Below, in pieces: positions 7,630 to 16,542 of a DNA stretch of 64,000 nt. Source of the DNA: Sphingobacteriaceae bacterium GW460-11-11-14-LB5 (GTDB lineage: Bacteria; Bacteroidota; Bacteroidia; Sphingobacteriales; Sphingobacteriaceae). Both the position numbers and the translations under genes were made by a program. Below the pieces are notes generated by a model. That model searched no databases, was not told the origin of the DNA, and saw only the letters and a program-made list of their open reading frames with translations. Each line of letters begins with the position of its first letter. The first letter of the stretch is position 1. The stretch spans positions 744,001 through 808,000 of the forward strand of contig CP021237.1 in NCBI GenBank assembly GCA_002151545.1, in the 5' to 3' direction.

Positions 7630-7815
7630 TAGGTTTGAGAAAGATTATCAAAGAATTAAATTTGACAAAGGAAACCTTAAAAGCAGAGGTGAACTATGCT
7701 GCGATCCAGACTTACGATCTAGAACCTGTAACAGACCTCTGCTTTTTAGTTGAACAAGAACCATATAGAATTTTAGTCTAGCGGACTATTAAGGGATTCA
7801 GTTTTATTCAACTTT
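7630..7815 (+). ncRNA. predicted bridge RNA of the IS110 element
   Basis: A small 5' stem can form between aggttt (7631-7636) and aaacct (7672-7677). Stem-loop 1 has a perfect 12-bp stem, aaaagcagaggt (7679-7690) with acctctgctttt (7735-7746). Its internal loop holds gctgcgat (7698-7705), which matches the left flank gctgccat (7618-7625) at 7 of 8 bases. It also holds gaacctgta (7722-7730), which pairs with tacgggttt (8899-8907) with two G-T wobbles. Stem-loop 2 has stem agttgaa (7748-7754) with ttcaact (7807-7813) and a tip hairpin tagtc/gacta. Its loop holds atagaat (7765-7771), identical to 8893-8899, and taagggat (7790-7797), an exact complement of 7624-7631. These fit the target-binding and donor-binding loops of known IS110 bridge RNAs. 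RNA ends are approximate. Confidence 0.8.
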
Positions 7816-7845
7816 AGGATTTCCATTTCACTTAACCGTAAAGTT

Positions 7846-8844
7846 ATGAATTATGAACTATTTGTTGGAATAGATATTTCCAAATCAACCATCGATGTTG
7901 CTGTTGTTACACAGGCCTGTTTCGACAAGCCCCTTCACCATGTTTTTAAGAACAGCTATGATGGCTTTGGCCTAATGCTGGAATGGCTTTCCATACATGG
8001 TATCGCGCCTAAGAAGGTTCTTTTCTGTTGCGAGCATACAGGTATTTATATCTGCCCCATAACCAACTTTATGCATGCAAATGATTTATCTATATGGGTT
8101 GAAAACGGGCTGCACATTAAGCGTTCCATTGGACTTAAACGGGGGAAATCTGATAAGGCTGACGCACAGGCAATCGCAAGCTATGCTTTTTCAAATCAGC
8201 ACAAAGCCCGTCCTTACCTCCTTCCTTCGGCAACAAGCTCAAAACTCAAACACCTGCTGGCACACCGCGAACAGTTGGTAAGACACCAGACCTCTTTTAA
8301 ATGCACTTGCTCAGAGCTTAAAGGATTTGATAGGGAGAACGCTGGCTATTGCATAGCCGATAGCCAGGAAATGCTTGCCCTTTACGCCGAACGGATAAAA
8401 AAGGTAGATATCGAGTTGGCAGCCTTAATAACAGAGGACCAGGAACTAAACGAACAGTTCAGCCTTGTGCAGAGCGTGCATGGGATCGGAAAGCAGACGG
8501 CTATGTTTATCCTGATCCATACTGAAGCCTTCGCTGCATTTTCAGACTACAGAAAGTTTGCGAGCTATTGTGGAATAGTCCCATTTCCACATAGCTCGGG
8601 GACGAGTATACGAGGGAGAAACCGGGTAAGCAACCTCGCCAATAAAAAACTAAAGGCGTTACTGACCATGTGTGCGCTAAACACGATAAAAAAAGATAAC
8701 GAATTCAAACGATACTATGATCGAAAAAAAGCTGAGGGAAAAAACGCTATGTGTGTACTGAATGTGATAAAAAATAAGCTACTGAGCAGAGCTTTTGCTG
8801 CTGTTAAAAGAGGTACGCCATACCTCCTGGAGCCTGCTGCATAA
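7846..8844 (+). CDS. IS110-family transposase (DEDD recombinase)
   Basis: The protein has 332 residues. The N-terminal RuvC-like DEDD domain shows D10 (FVGIDISK), E63 (CCEHTGIY) and D103/D106 (KSDKADAQAIASYA). The C-terminal Transposase_20 domain has the helix-hairpin-helix-like VHGIGKQTAMFIL and the catalytic serine region PHSSGTS (S250/S251) followed by RGRNRVSN. IS110 recombinases use the DEDD site and the serine together with an element-encoded RNA to insert a circular intermediate at a guided target. The ATG at 7846 follows the predicted bridge RNA by about 30 bases. No frameshift or stop interrupts the gene. Confidence 0.95.
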   Translation: MNYELFVGIDISKSTIDVAVVTQACFDKPLHHVFKNSYDGFGLMLEWLSIHGIAPKKVLFCCEHTGIYICPITNFMHANDLSIWVENGLHIKRSIGLKRGKSDKADAQAIASYAFSNQHKARPYLLPSATSSKLKHLLAHREQLVRHQTSFKCTCSELKGFDRENAGYCIADSQEMLALYAERIKKVDIELAALITEDQELNEQFSLVQSVHGIGKQTAMFILIHTEAFAAFSDYRKFASYCGIVPFPHSSGTSIRGRNRVSNLANKKLKALLTMCALNTIKKDNEFKRYYDRKKAEGKNAMCVLNVIKNKLLSRAFAAVKRGTPYLLEPAA

Positions 8845-8900
8845 ATCTAAAGTAATGCTTCTCAGAAAAAAAACTTTTTATTTGCATAAACCATAGAATA

Positions 8901-8950
8901 CGGGTTTAAGTGGCGCGGCCAGCATGGCTATTTGGGGCTGCAGGGTGGCA
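8901..8950 (+). repeat. right half of the split intergenic repeat
   Basis: The segment cgggtttaagtggcgcggcc continues the repeat interrupted by the IS110 element. Uninterrupted relatives have cgggttta (19979 and 26755) or caggtttaggtggccac (49657-49673) at this position. Confidence 0.6.
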
Positions 8951-8972
8951 ATAGCAAATTTCACAATCCAAA

Positions 8973-9128
8973 CATTCCTACGGAACGAAAAAACATTTCA
9001 TTTTTTTTTCTACCCATCAGGCGTTCTTACGGAACGAAAAAGGGTAAAATTCTAGTTCACAAACCGTTCCGAAGGAACGCTTCATCGGTAGCCAATCGTA
9101 CAATTGGCGTTTTCGTTCCGTAGGAACG
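8973..9128. repeat. four cgttccNNNggaacg palindromes
   Basis: Four 15-bp palindromic units lie at 8973-8987 (cattcctacggaacg), 9022-9036 (cgttcttacggaacg), 9065-9079 (cgttccgaaggaacg) and 9114-9128 (cgttccgtaggaacg), with centre-to-centre spacing of 43-49 bases. A further inverted repeat, gccaat/attggc, spans 9091-9108. The remainder to 9280 shows no gene. Confidence 0.75.
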
Positions 9129-9288
9129 TTTGGCAGAAGATGTAAAGTTGAGACATAAAAAATGAGAGATCAGCCCTTTTTGGAATACGCGATTTAATTT
9201 TCAAAAAAAAACATTTTAATTATCCTTAACAGGCTTTATGCTTAAGTGTTTAGTTAGAAAGCTTTATCGCTTTTTCACAGCCTAAAAC

Positions 9289-9297
9289 TTATCCACA
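9289..9297 (+). promoter_or_regulatory. consensus DnaA box upstream of gyrB
   Basis: TTATCCACA is a perfect match to the high-affinity DnaA box. It stands immediately upstream of the gyrB promoter, so DnaA could affect gyrB transcription. Only this single perfect box was noticed here, so it is not evidence of an origin. Confidence 0.45.
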
Positions 9298-9299
9298 TA

Positions 9300-9331
9300 T
9301 TGGGTTAAATGCCAAAATTTCCGTATTTTTG
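9300..9331 (+). promoter_or_regulatory. gyrB promoter
   Basis: TTG at 9300-9302 and a perfect TAnnTTTG box (TATTTTTG, 9324-9331) are separated by 21 bases, as in Bacteroidota sigma-ABfr promoters. The ATG follows at 9356. Confidence 0.6.
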
Positions 9332-9352
9332 ATACTTATTGTTTTTAATTAA

Positions 9353-11314
<1,962 letters not shown>

Positions 11315-11347
11315 TCCTTAATCCCCTTAAGGGGACTTTAAAATACG

Positions 11348-11383
11348 AACCCTCTTCATTTAAATCTTGAAGAGGGTTTTTTG
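11348..11383 (+). terminator. gyrB terminator
   Basis: aaccctcttca (11348-11358) pairs with tgaagagggtt (11368-11378) and runs into a T tract. It stands 34 bases after the gyrB stop. Confidence 0.85.
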
Positions 11384-11412
11384 TTTTTTATCATATTAAC
11401 TTTAAAATTTAT

Positions 11413-11433
11413 ATACATAATTTTCTTATGTAT
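11413..11433 (+). promoter_or_regulatory. candidate PadR operator
   Basis: A perfect inverted repeat, atacataa (11413-11420) and ttatgtat (11426-11433), with a five-base spacer. PadR regulators typically bind palindromes with ATGT and ACAT ends, and autoregulation is common. The site covers the position expected for the -33 element of the padR-type gene. Confidence 0.5.
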
Positions 11434-11444
11434 GTAAAAATTTA

Positions 11445-11452
11445 TATGTTTG
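11445..11452 (+). promoter_or_regulatory. -7 box of the PadR-type gene
   Basis: TATGTTTG matches TAnnTTTG exactly. The ATG of the regulator begins five bases later, so the transcript would be essentially leaderless unless another promoter is used. Confidence 0.45.
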
Positions 11453-11456
11453 CGAT

Positions 11457-11795
11457 ATGGCAGTTAATAATGAATTATTTAAAGGTACTTTACAAACCAT
11501 TATTTTAAATCTTTTATCAGAAAATGAAAAGATGTATGGTTATGAAATTACTCAAAAAGTAAAATCCATCACGCAGGGCGAATTATTGTTAAAAGAGGGG
11601 GCTTTATACCCGGCTTTACATAAACTGGAAGCAGAAGGTTTATTGGAAACAACTACAGAAGTGGTTGAAAACAGGGTAAGGAAATATTATTCCTTATCTA
11701 AAGATGGAGAAAAAGAGGTGGTAAATAAATTACAGGAAGCAAAAGATTTTATTGCCCAGCTACAGTTATTGTTAAACTTAAAACCTTCGTTTTAA
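11457..11795 (+). CDS. PadR family transcriptional regulator
   Basis: The 112-residue protein is a compact winged helix: FKGTLQTIILNLLSENEKMYGYEITQKV at residues 7-35, then GELLLKEGALYPALHKLEAEGLL (the recognition helix, about 42-64) and a wing with VENRVRKYYSLSKDGEKE. A short C-terminal helix would form the dimer interface. PadR proteins usually repress a nearby membrane or efflux gene and themselves. Here the next gene begins directly after the stop codon with no gap, so the two are co-transcribed. An inverted repeat just upstream is a likely operator. Confidence 0.9.
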   Translation: MAVNNELFKGTLQTIILNLLSENEKMYGYEITQKVKSITQGELLLKEGALYPALHKLEAEGLLETTTEVVENRVRKYYSLSKDGEKEVVNKLQEAKDFIAQLQLLLNLKPSF

Positions 11796-12485
11796 ATGAA
11801 TCTCAGTAAAGAACAACTGCATCAAATTAAAGCGCTTATCGCACAGAGAGGCTTTAAAGATGTTGATGTACAAATGGAAATTTTGGATCATGTAGCCTCA
11901 TCAGTAGAAGATAAAATGGACGAAAATCCATTGCTTAGTTTTGATGCTGCGGTAAGTGAAACACATCAGTCATTTGGTGTAATGGGATTCAGTGCCGTTG
12001 CCAATGGGATAGCCAATTCAATCCGTGCAAAATATAGCCGCCTGTTTTGGAGGATTTTCTGCTCAGCTTTCGGATATAAATATGTGCTACTGCTGTGTTT
12101 CTCCATATTTGGTATTTACAAAATGGAAGGGTTACTTACAAAAGACAACTTTTATATGTTTTTTGTTCTGGCGATGCTTTTAGTGTTTGGAGTTTTGATA
12201 TTTTCCTACATTAACATTCAGGTTTCTGGTTATAAAAAATATCTGTCTTTTAAGTCTGGAAATTCTTTCCTTAGTCTGTTAGGAGCTGATTTGATTTTTA
12301 CGAATCTTATCGTGAATAACACACCGTCTGAACTCACTATTTTTTCTATTAATGTACAGCAATTAGTGGTGTCACTTTCTATCATTTTATTTGTACTCTA
12401 TTTTAATGCTGCTATTAGAACAGCAAGGGCAGGTATAAGGGAAACTAAGTCATTAATGGAGAAATACAAATTGTTATACAGTTAA
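11796..12485 (+). CDS. membrane protein partnered with the PadR regulator
   Basis: The ATG directly follows the regulator's TAA. The 229-residue product has a soluble N-terminus of about 80 residues (MNLSKEQLHQIKALIAQRGF, then VQMEILDHVASSVEDKM) resembling the helical segment found in other PadR-linked membrane proteins. It is followed by about four hydrophobic segments (around residues 95-115, 125-147, 160-178 and 185-205) and a charged tail. The specific function is unknown. Pairing with a PadR gene is a common arrangement in which the regulator and membrane protein respond to envelope or lipid stress, but nothing here shows the signal. Confidence 0.7.
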   Translation: MNLSKEQLHQIKALIAQRGFKDVDVQMEILDHVASSVEDKMDENPLLSFDAAVSETHQSFGVMGFSAVANGIANSIRAKYSRLFWRIFCSAFGYKYVLLLCFSIFGIYKMEGLLTKDNFYMFFVLAMLLVFGVLIFSYINIQVSGYKKYLSFKSGNSFLSLLGADLIFTNLIVNNTPSELTIFSINVQQLVVSLSIILFVLYFNAAIRTARAGIRETKSLMEKYKLLYS

Positions 12486-12493
12486 TTATAAAA

Positions 12494-12524
12494 ACAAAGC
12501 CATTCCGTTTACGAATGGCTTTGT
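12494..12524. terminator. hairpin terminator
   Basis: A perfect 12-bp inverted repeat, acaaagccattc (12494-12505) and gaatggctttgt (12513-12524), just after the PadR operon. A T run is lacking on the plus strand. It may serve both this operon and the convergent bestrophin gene. Confidence 0.6.
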
Positions 12525-12624
12525 ATCACTATAAACCTTTCAAAATGATCTGGACTATCCAGTACAGATACATTTTAATTAACTAACCATCTCAATGATG
12601 AGATTATTTTTAGGCAAGGATTGA

Positions 12625-13551
12625 TTACAGAATGTAATACGATCCAACAGGTGCCAATTCGGTTTGAGGTTTGTCCTCGTATATTTTATTATCATCCAGC
12701 ATCTGGCAAAGATCGCGTTCAATATTTCTACAGATAGTTGTCGTTGGTGTGTCTGTAGGTTTATTTTCGAATGGATCCTGAAGATGAACCGCCATTTTTT
12801 CTACCAATAAAAAGAATGCCGCAATAGCAACGACTAGAGGCACTTCCATGTAGCCAAAATATTCAATTAAGCCAAAAGGCAGTAATACGATGAACAAATG
12901 GATCGACATATTGATGTATTTGCTATAAGTAACCGGGAAAACGGTATTTTTTATTCTTTCCGATCCGCCCATATGGTTACATAAAGCCGTAATGGTTTTG
13001 TCGATTTCTATCTGCTGGTATTTATTAATCCAGCCTTCCTGTAATGCCTTTTTTAAGTCCATGGCATGTAACTCCAATATCGTTGTCGTTACATTTTTAC
13101 GTTTTTTAATAAAAGCGATTTCCTCGGCGCACAGGTATTCTTCCAAATCTTTGCGTGCATTAAAACCCCTTAACGATTTACTTAAAGCATAACACCAGGC
13201 AATTTGCCTTTTGATGAAACGTTCTTTAAATTGCTCAACCTCATCTAAACCATAAGGATTTTCGACGAAAGACAATATCTGACGTGATAGCGTTCTGGAA
13301 TCGTTAACGATAGCTCCCCAAAGAATTCTGGCCTCCCACCACCTATCGTAAGCCTGGTTAGACCGAAATGCCAATAGCAGCGAAATGATTGTGCCTAGTA
13401 AAGCGGGTACAGCAACAGGAATGGAAATGCGTGTAACATGAAAGTTTTCATATAATACCACAATACCTATAGAGTAGCCAATAACAAACAGGAGTTCTTT
13501 TTTGATCTTTCCGAATATATAAGTGAGCGGAATATTATTTCGTAACAGCAT
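12625..13551 (-). CDS. bestrophin family ion channel protein
   Basis: The 308-residue product matches bacterial bestrophin homologues (formerly UPF0187). There is an early hydrophobic segment (ELLFVIGYSIGIVVLYENFH, about 19-38), a second near 48-65, and the conserved AFRSNQAYDRWWEARILWG (about 61-80). Two more hydrophobic segments lie around 215-255 and include the PFGLIEYFGYMEVPLV turn. The C-terminus has the conserved PFENKPTDTPTT region. Bacterial bestrophins form pentameric channels; ion selectivity differs between homologues and cannot be read here. A UspA-like gene lies 24 bases upstream on the same strand and is probably co-transcribed. Confidence 0.88.
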   Translation of the reverse strand: MLLRNNIPLTYIFGKIKKELLFVIGYSIGIVVLYENFHVTRISIPVAVPALLGTIISLLLAFRSNQAYDRWWEARILWGAIVNDSRTLSRQILSFVENPYGLDEVEQFKERFIKRQIAWCYALSKSLRGFNARKDLEEYLCAEEIAFIKKRKNVTTTILELHAMDLKKALQEGWINKYQQIEIDKTITALCNHMGGSERIKNTVFPVTYSKYINMSIHLFIVLLPFGLIEYFGYMEVPLVVAIAAFFLLVEKMAVHLQDPFENKPTDTPTTTICRNIERDLCQMLDDNKIYEDKPQTELAPVGSYYIL

Positions 13552-13575
13552 AATATAAATTTTAAAATGTGATAA

Positions 13576-14073
13576 TTAAGCGTTTGCTTCTTGCAACTGT
13601 GTTTCGTGTATTTTTGTGTCAATTAAGTTTTCGCTTGCATGAACGGTCAACGTGTTTAATTGAATTACTTCACAGCCGGCACGTTCTGTTAATATTTTAG
13701 GGTCGATACTATATTTATTGATCGGCGTAAAATTGTATTCTTTTAAGTAGGCAATACGTTCTACATCAAAGGCTTCGATAAAGTTTTTGAAAGCCGCTAC
13801 CGTACTTCCATAAAAATATTCGATCCCGATAGTATTGATCTGTGTAGGGTATTTTGCCTTGGCCTGATTGATCTGCTGATAAAATTCGTCGCTAACATTT
13901 TCGTAATCACGGCTGCGGCGACTCAACATTAACATATCAGTTATCGAATCGGATAGTTTAAAGGCGTGAACAAAAATGATGTTTACGCTTTCGTTTTTTT
14001 GATGTTGAACAAGCGCATCAATAATTTTAACGCTTTCTAATTTAAAGTCGGTTGGTACTAATACTGTTTTCAT
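13576..14073 (-). CDS. UspA-like protein
   Basis: A 165-residue protein starting MKTVLVPTDFKLESVKIIDA, the first strand and nucleotide-loop region of universal stress proteins. The typical second half with the G-x2-G-x9-G ATP-binding motif is not evident, so it may not bind ATP. It precedes the bestrophin gene by 24 bases on the same strand. It may act with that channel in ionic or osmotic stress, which is inference from position only. Confidence 0.6.
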   Translation of the reverse strand: MKTVLVPTDFKLESVKIIDALVQHQKNESVNIIFVHAFKLSDSITDMLMLSRRSRDYENVSDEFYQQINQAKAKYPTQINTIGIEYFYGSTVAAFKNFIEAFDVERIAYLKEYNFTPINKYSIDPKILTERAGCEVIQLNTLTVHASENLIDTKIHETQLQEANA

Positions 14074-14192
14074 CGCTATATCTTGTTTAAATGAATTGAA
14101 AAATTATTTATACAAGTTTAGCCTGATGTTATTATAGCGAAATAAGAGCGAGATTAGAATGAGATTAGAGTGTACTCCTTTTTTGAATAATC

Positions 14193-14280
14193 AATGGTTA
14201 ACTGTATAAATTGGTTAAGCGGTTAATTGTACCTCTCGTTTAATTACAGTTAACCAGGTAAACGGTTTAAACAATTAACC
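14193..14280. repeat. ggttaa/ttaacc low-complexity palindromic block
   Basis: Copies of atggttaactgtataaattgg, ggttaagcggttaattg and acagttaaccagg, then ggtttaaacaattaacc, are arranged so that the two halves are complementary. The block overlaps the stop codon of the histidine kinase gene. Related blocks are at 2800-2945 and 54458-54690; the phrase ggttaactgt and nearby ataaattggtta recur in the last. Confidence 0.6.
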
Positions 14281-15627
14281 TGTTACAGGTAATAAAACCT
14301 TAATCTCTGAGCCAATGCCTTCCTGCGATTTAATAGCGATACTACCTCTGTGTAAACGGATAATATTTAAAGAAAGTGGTAAGCCAACGCCGTAGCCCTT
14401 AAAATCGTTGGTGTTAGATGCACGGTAAAAGGGTTCGAATATATGCTGGATATCTGACTGCGGTATTCCAATCCCTCTGTCTGTTACAGCAATCGAAAGC
14501 ATATTGGCATTACTTTCGATACTAATGTTTACCAGATTTTCATTTGAGTATTTACAGGCATTGTTTACAATATTGCTGATGGCAAGTTTGATCAGGTTTT
14601 TGTTGACCCGAAGTGTTAGTAATTCTTCATCGTCAGGGAGTTTGGTAAAATCGATTTCTATTTTACTGTTGGGGTGTACCTGGTTAACCGATTCTTTAAT
14701 TTCCCATAACAGTTCGTCCATCCGTACCTCTTCCCAGGGTTGGTTTTTCCCATTAAAGCCCGATTGTGCCAGGCCCAGTAAACTGGTTAAGATATGTTCT
14801 AATCTTTCTGCCTCATCTTTAATTTTCGCTAAAGCTTTTTCCTGTTTTGCGGTATCTTCGATGGTTTTCATCGCCAGTTCAACCTCCCCGCTAATAATGG
14901 TTAAAGGTGTTCTTAATTCGTGTGAAGCATTGCTGATAAAGTTATTCTGCGTTTCGAAAGCTGTTTCCAAACGGTTAAGCATGTTGTTAAAGGTTTGGGC
15001 CAATTGCGACATTTCATCATTCCCTTCTTTAACATCTAATCTCAGGTGTAGATTTTCTGCTTTTATTTTTTTAACACTCTTAATTACATTTCTTAACGGC
15101 ATTAACATGTAATTAGAAAATTTCCAGCCAACCACAAAAGATAAAATAACAGAAAGGAAAAAACCGATAATCAAGATTCGTTGCAGGTCTTTTAGCTCCC
15201 GAAAGCCAAAGGGGTCGTTTGCCGAAACAATTACGATATATCCTTTACTTGGGTTTTTAAAGAATTTGCCAGCATAAAAGTGATTCTCCACACGATAACG
15301 TGCTACATATCCGGCATTTATGCGGTTGTAAAAACTAGCTGGTAACTCTCGGTCCAGTTTATTAGTTGGTTTTCCAGCTTCTATGATGTACTCTTTTTCT
15401 GAAGGCAGACGTTCAAGGTATTGATTACGCATTTTAGCATACACCTTATTGTTCTCGTCTTCGTACAATTTAATCTGCGCAGCAATATTAACCCTGGCTT
15501 CTAAACGTTTATAAAAATCTTCAAAGGCAAAGTCGTTAGAAAAATACCAGACAAAACCACTTAACAGGGAGATAATAATTGCCGATAAAATGGCGAAAAG
15601 TAAAGTGATTTTTTTGGCAATCTGCAT
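14275..15627 (-). CDS. sensor histidine kinase (HAMP, HisKA)
   Basis: The 450-residue protein has an N-terminal membrane segment (about 8-29), a periplasmic sensor region of about 120 residues, and a second membrane segment (about 151-172). A HAMP linker follows, then the phospho-acceptor box FISNASHELRTPLT (His near 236). The ATPase domain has N box NIVNNACKYS, G1 VTDRGIGIP, F box IFEPFYR and G2 GYGVGLPLS. It phosphorylates the response regulator encoded immediately upstream. The two genes overlap by one base (TAATG), indicating translational coupling. The signal is unknown. Confidence 0.92.
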   Translation of the reverse strand: MQIAKKITLLFAILSAIIISLLSGFVWYFSNDFAFEDFYKRLEARVNIAAQIKLYEDENNKVYAKMRNQYLERLPSEKEYIIEAGKPTNKLDRELPASFYNRINAGYVARYRVENHFYAGKFFKNPSKGYIVIVSANDPFGFRELKDLQRILIIGFFLSVILSFVVGWKFSNYMLMPLRNVIKSVKKIKAENLHLRLDVKEGNDEMSQLAQTFNNMLNRLETAFETQNNFISNASHELRTPLTIISGEVELAMKTIEDTAKQEKALAKIKDEAERLEHILTSLLGLAQSGFNGKNQPWEEVRMDELLWEIKESVNQVHPNSKIEIDFTKLPDDEELLTLRVNKNLIKLAISNIVNNACKYSNENLVNISIESNANMLSIAVTDRGIGIPQSDIQHIFEPFYRASNTNDFKGYGVGLPLSLNIIRLHRGSIAIKSQEGIGSEIKVLLPVTG

Positions 15628-16304
15628 TATTTATCTTTTAATATATAGCCCAGGCCTACTGCGGTATGGATAAGCTTTTGATCGGCGTTTTTATCTATTT
15701 TTTTGCGAAGATAATTAACATAAACATCAACCACATTGGTGCCGAGGTTAAAATCGATATCCCAAACGTTTTCTAAAATATCTATCCGGGATAAAATTTT
15801 AGATTTATTTTTTGCCATGTATTCGAGTAAGCGATATTCTGTTGCAGTCAGTACAATTTCCTGTTGATTGCGCTTGACCGTTTTCGCGCTTAAATTTAGC
15901 TGGAGATCTGCAATGGAAATGATCTGATCTTGTGAAACTACCCCATGATATCGCCTCAGCAGCATTCTGATCCTTGCAAAAAGCTCAGCAAATTTAAATG
16001 GCTTGATTAAATAATCATCTGCACCATTATCCAGTCCGTTTACCACATTTTCGGTAGTACCTAATGCGGTAAGCATAATAATAGGTGTATTTGGTTTTTG
16101 TTCTTTAATGATTTTGCAGAGCTCCAGTCCATTTATTCCAGGTAGCATGATATCGAGAATAATCAGGTCGAACTGATTTTCTAAAGCCATCTGCTTCCCG
16201 ATTAAGCCATCAGGAGCTATACTCACCGTAAAGCCTTCGTCGCTTAAACCTCTCGAAATTACAGATACAACGCTCGGTTCATCTTCTACAAGTAATAAAT
16301 TCAT
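15627..16304 (-). CDS. OmpR/PhoB-type response regulator
   Basis: A 225-residue regulator with a receiver domain (about 1-120): acidic pair in LLVEDEPSV, phospho-acceptor Asp in LIILDIMLPG (near residue 51), then TALGTTENV and the KPF lysine. The winged-helix DNA-binding domain (about 130-225) ends with the typical VVDVYVNYLRKKIDK and VGLGYILKDK. It is the first gene of the pair with the histidine kinase. Targets are not visible. Confidence 0.93.
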   Translation of the reverse strand: MNLLLVEDEPSVVSVISRGLSDEGFTVSIAPDGLIGKQMALENQFDLIILDIMLPGINGLELCKIIKEQKPNTPIIMLTALGTTENVVNGLDNGADDYLIKPFKFAELFARIRMLLRRYHGVVSQDQIISIADLQLNLSAKTVKRNQQEIVLTATEYRLLEYMAKNKSKILSRIDILENVWDIDFNLGTNVVDVYVNYLRKKIDKNADQKLIHTAVGLGYILKDK

Positions 16305-16422
16305 TTGCTGGCAAGTAATCTAAAAAATAGGGAATTACAAAATCTTAATTGCTGCTTAGTCGGTTTTTAATGTTTTTTTAACGTAAAGCCGACACAATTG
16401 TTTGGATTACTACAAATTATGG

Positions 16423-16451
16423 CAAAAAAAAGCCTCCCAAGCGAGAGGCTG
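16423..16451 (-). terminator. intrinsic terminator after the SRPBCC gene
   Basis: On the minus strand agcctctcgc leads to gggaggct and then eight T. It stands about 90 bases beyond the stop of the gene at 16543-17079. The stretch in between carries one accgtgg-type repeat (tccgtggctccgtggcaaa). Confidence 0.75.
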
Positions 16452-16542
16452 TAAATAATTTTAACTAGTCTTAGACTATGTTCACAATGACAATACTCCG
16501 TGCTTTCCGTGGCTCCGTGGCAAATAGTTGTGCTCGGATCGA

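Larger units (their letters stand above)
7626..8899 (+). mobile_element. IS110-family insertion sequence, 1274 bp
   Basis: The element has one transposase gene, a long non-coding left end (220 bp) and a short right end (55 bp), without terminal inverted repeats, as in the IS110 group. The ends are placed where the guide segments of the predicted bridge RNA match: an AT dinucleotide stands at both junctions (7624-7625 and 8898-8899). The flanks are the two halves of an intergenic repeat that the insertion split. It has no second copy in this window. The transposase frame and the RNA folds are intact, so the element may be active. Confidence 0.85.

Noticed and set aside
7584..7781. A 65-residue plus-strand open frame upstream of the transposase
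   Set aside because: It crosses the IS junction at 7626 and both stem-loops of the predicted bridge RNA. Its composition does not resemble a protein family; the RNA structure explains the conservation-like features.
14504..15112. A 202-residue open frame opposite the histidine kinase
   Set aside because: Lies antisense to a clear HisKA/HATPase gene, with Ser- and Leu-rich shadow composition and no family features.
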